Assembly (NCBI RefSeq): GCF_905171765.1
Contig: NC_053397.1
Coordinates: 116,205,295-116,269,294 of the forward strand
Source of the DNA: Bufo bufo
Taxonomy: Eukaryota > Chordata > Amphibia > Anura > Bufonidae
Length of the DNA stretch: 64,000 nt
Reading direction: 5' to 3'
Of the stretch, positions 63,410-64,000 are shown piece after piece. The notes under the pieces are model-generated. The model saw nothing but the letters and a program-made list of their open reading frames with translations. It did not search any database and was not told where the DNA came from. The position numbers and the translations under genes were made by a program. Numbering within the stretch: the stretch's first letter is position 1; every line of letters starts with the position of its first letter.

Positions 63410-64000
63410 AACCCCTTAAGGACTCAGCCCTATTTCACCTTAAGGACTTGGCCATTTTTTGCAAATCTGAACAGTGTCCCTTTAAGTGCTGATAACTTTA
63501 AAACACTTTGACTTATCCAGGCCACTCTGAGATTGTTTTTTCGTAACATATTGTACTCCATGACACTGGTAAAATGAAGTAAAAAATAATAATTTTTTTG
63601 CATAAAAAAATACCTCATTTACCCAAAATTTTGAAAAATTTTCAAATTTCAAAGTTTCAGTTTCTCTACTTCTGTAATACATAGTACTACCCCCAAAAAT
63701 TGCGATGACTTTACATCCCCCATATGTCTACTTCATGTTTGAATTATTTTGGGAATGATATTTTATTTTTTGGGGATGTTACAAGGCTTAGAAGTTTAGA
63801 AGCAAATCTTGAAATTTTTCAGAAATTTACAAAAACCCAATTTTTAGGGACCACTACAGGTCTGAAGTCACTTTGTGAGGCTTACATGATAGAAACCGCC
63901 CAAAAATGACCCCATTCTAAAAACTACACCCCTCAAGGTATTCAAAACTGATTTTACAAACTTTGTTAACCCTTTAGATGTTGCACAAGAGTTATTGGCA
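63410..64000. repeat. TTAA-type repeat, cut by window end
   Basis: Starts TTAA at 63,410 with ccccttaaggactcag and matches the inverse of 40,350-40,942 (aggccactctgagattg, catgacactggtaaaatgaa, cttcatgtttgaattattttgg). Continues past the window end. Confidence 0.8.

Overview
The window is repeat-dense vertebrate DNA, most plausibly from a frog or toad (Anura). The reasons are the mix and abundance of element types: Tc1/mariner elements with long inverted repeats, BED-finger hAT elements, a tyrosine-recombinase (DIRS-order) retrotransposon, a Penelope-like element, a LINE of the CR1/Rex/L2 type, a chromodomain Ty3/Gypsy element, Harbinger MITEs and many TTAA-flanked MITEs. The species is not determined. 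I see no host protein-coding gene, no tRNA gene and no intact rRNA gene; every convincing reading frame belongs to a mobile element.

Layout: 1-4.4 kb holds MITEs, a hammerhead-like retroposon tail and a decayed Tc1 element. From 4,596 to 21,141 lies one hAT transposon (hAT-A) with a perfect 8-bp target duplication, swollen to 16.5 kb by a 141-150 bp minisatellite and nested insertions: a deleted LTR element (6,211-8,674), then an unclassified AT-rich insert carrying a very young Gypsy chromovirus (9,153-14,419) and a Tc1 element (15,267-16,817). 21.2-28 kb holds a minisatellite split by a solo LTR, a Harbinger MITE, a TTAA MITE, another solo LTR and a large foldback. 28.0-33.6 kb is a minus-strand DIRS-order retrotransposon with gag, RT, RNase H and a tyrosine-recombinase remnant. 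33.8-43.8 kb holds a hAT 5' end, a LINE, a hAT MITE, TTAA-type repeats and a Penelope-like remnant.

43.8-46.3 kb is another hAT 5' half. 46.7-63.2 kb is a second hAT expanded by insertions (hAT-B, minus strand). It contains two degenerate 18S rRNA-derived segments, a 4.7 kb non-autonomous retrotransposon with split direct repeats (A1...B1-A2-B2), a broken transposase gene, a higher-order minisatellite and a Tc1 element that itself carries two MITEs. The window ends inside another TTAA-type repeat.

The most interesting material is relational. The coding DIRS-order element at 28-33.6 kb and the non-coding element at 47.6-52.3 kb share their left terminal core, a splice-donor site at a similar distance from that end, and tandem copies of a 15-bp imperfect palindrome, so they look like an autonomous/non-autonomous pair. 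Three hAT elements each carry a sequence-unrelated minisatellite in the same place, between terminal repeat/promoter and transposase start. Hammerhead-ribozyme-like cores occur in three retroposons, with a related hairpin in the Penelope-like element.
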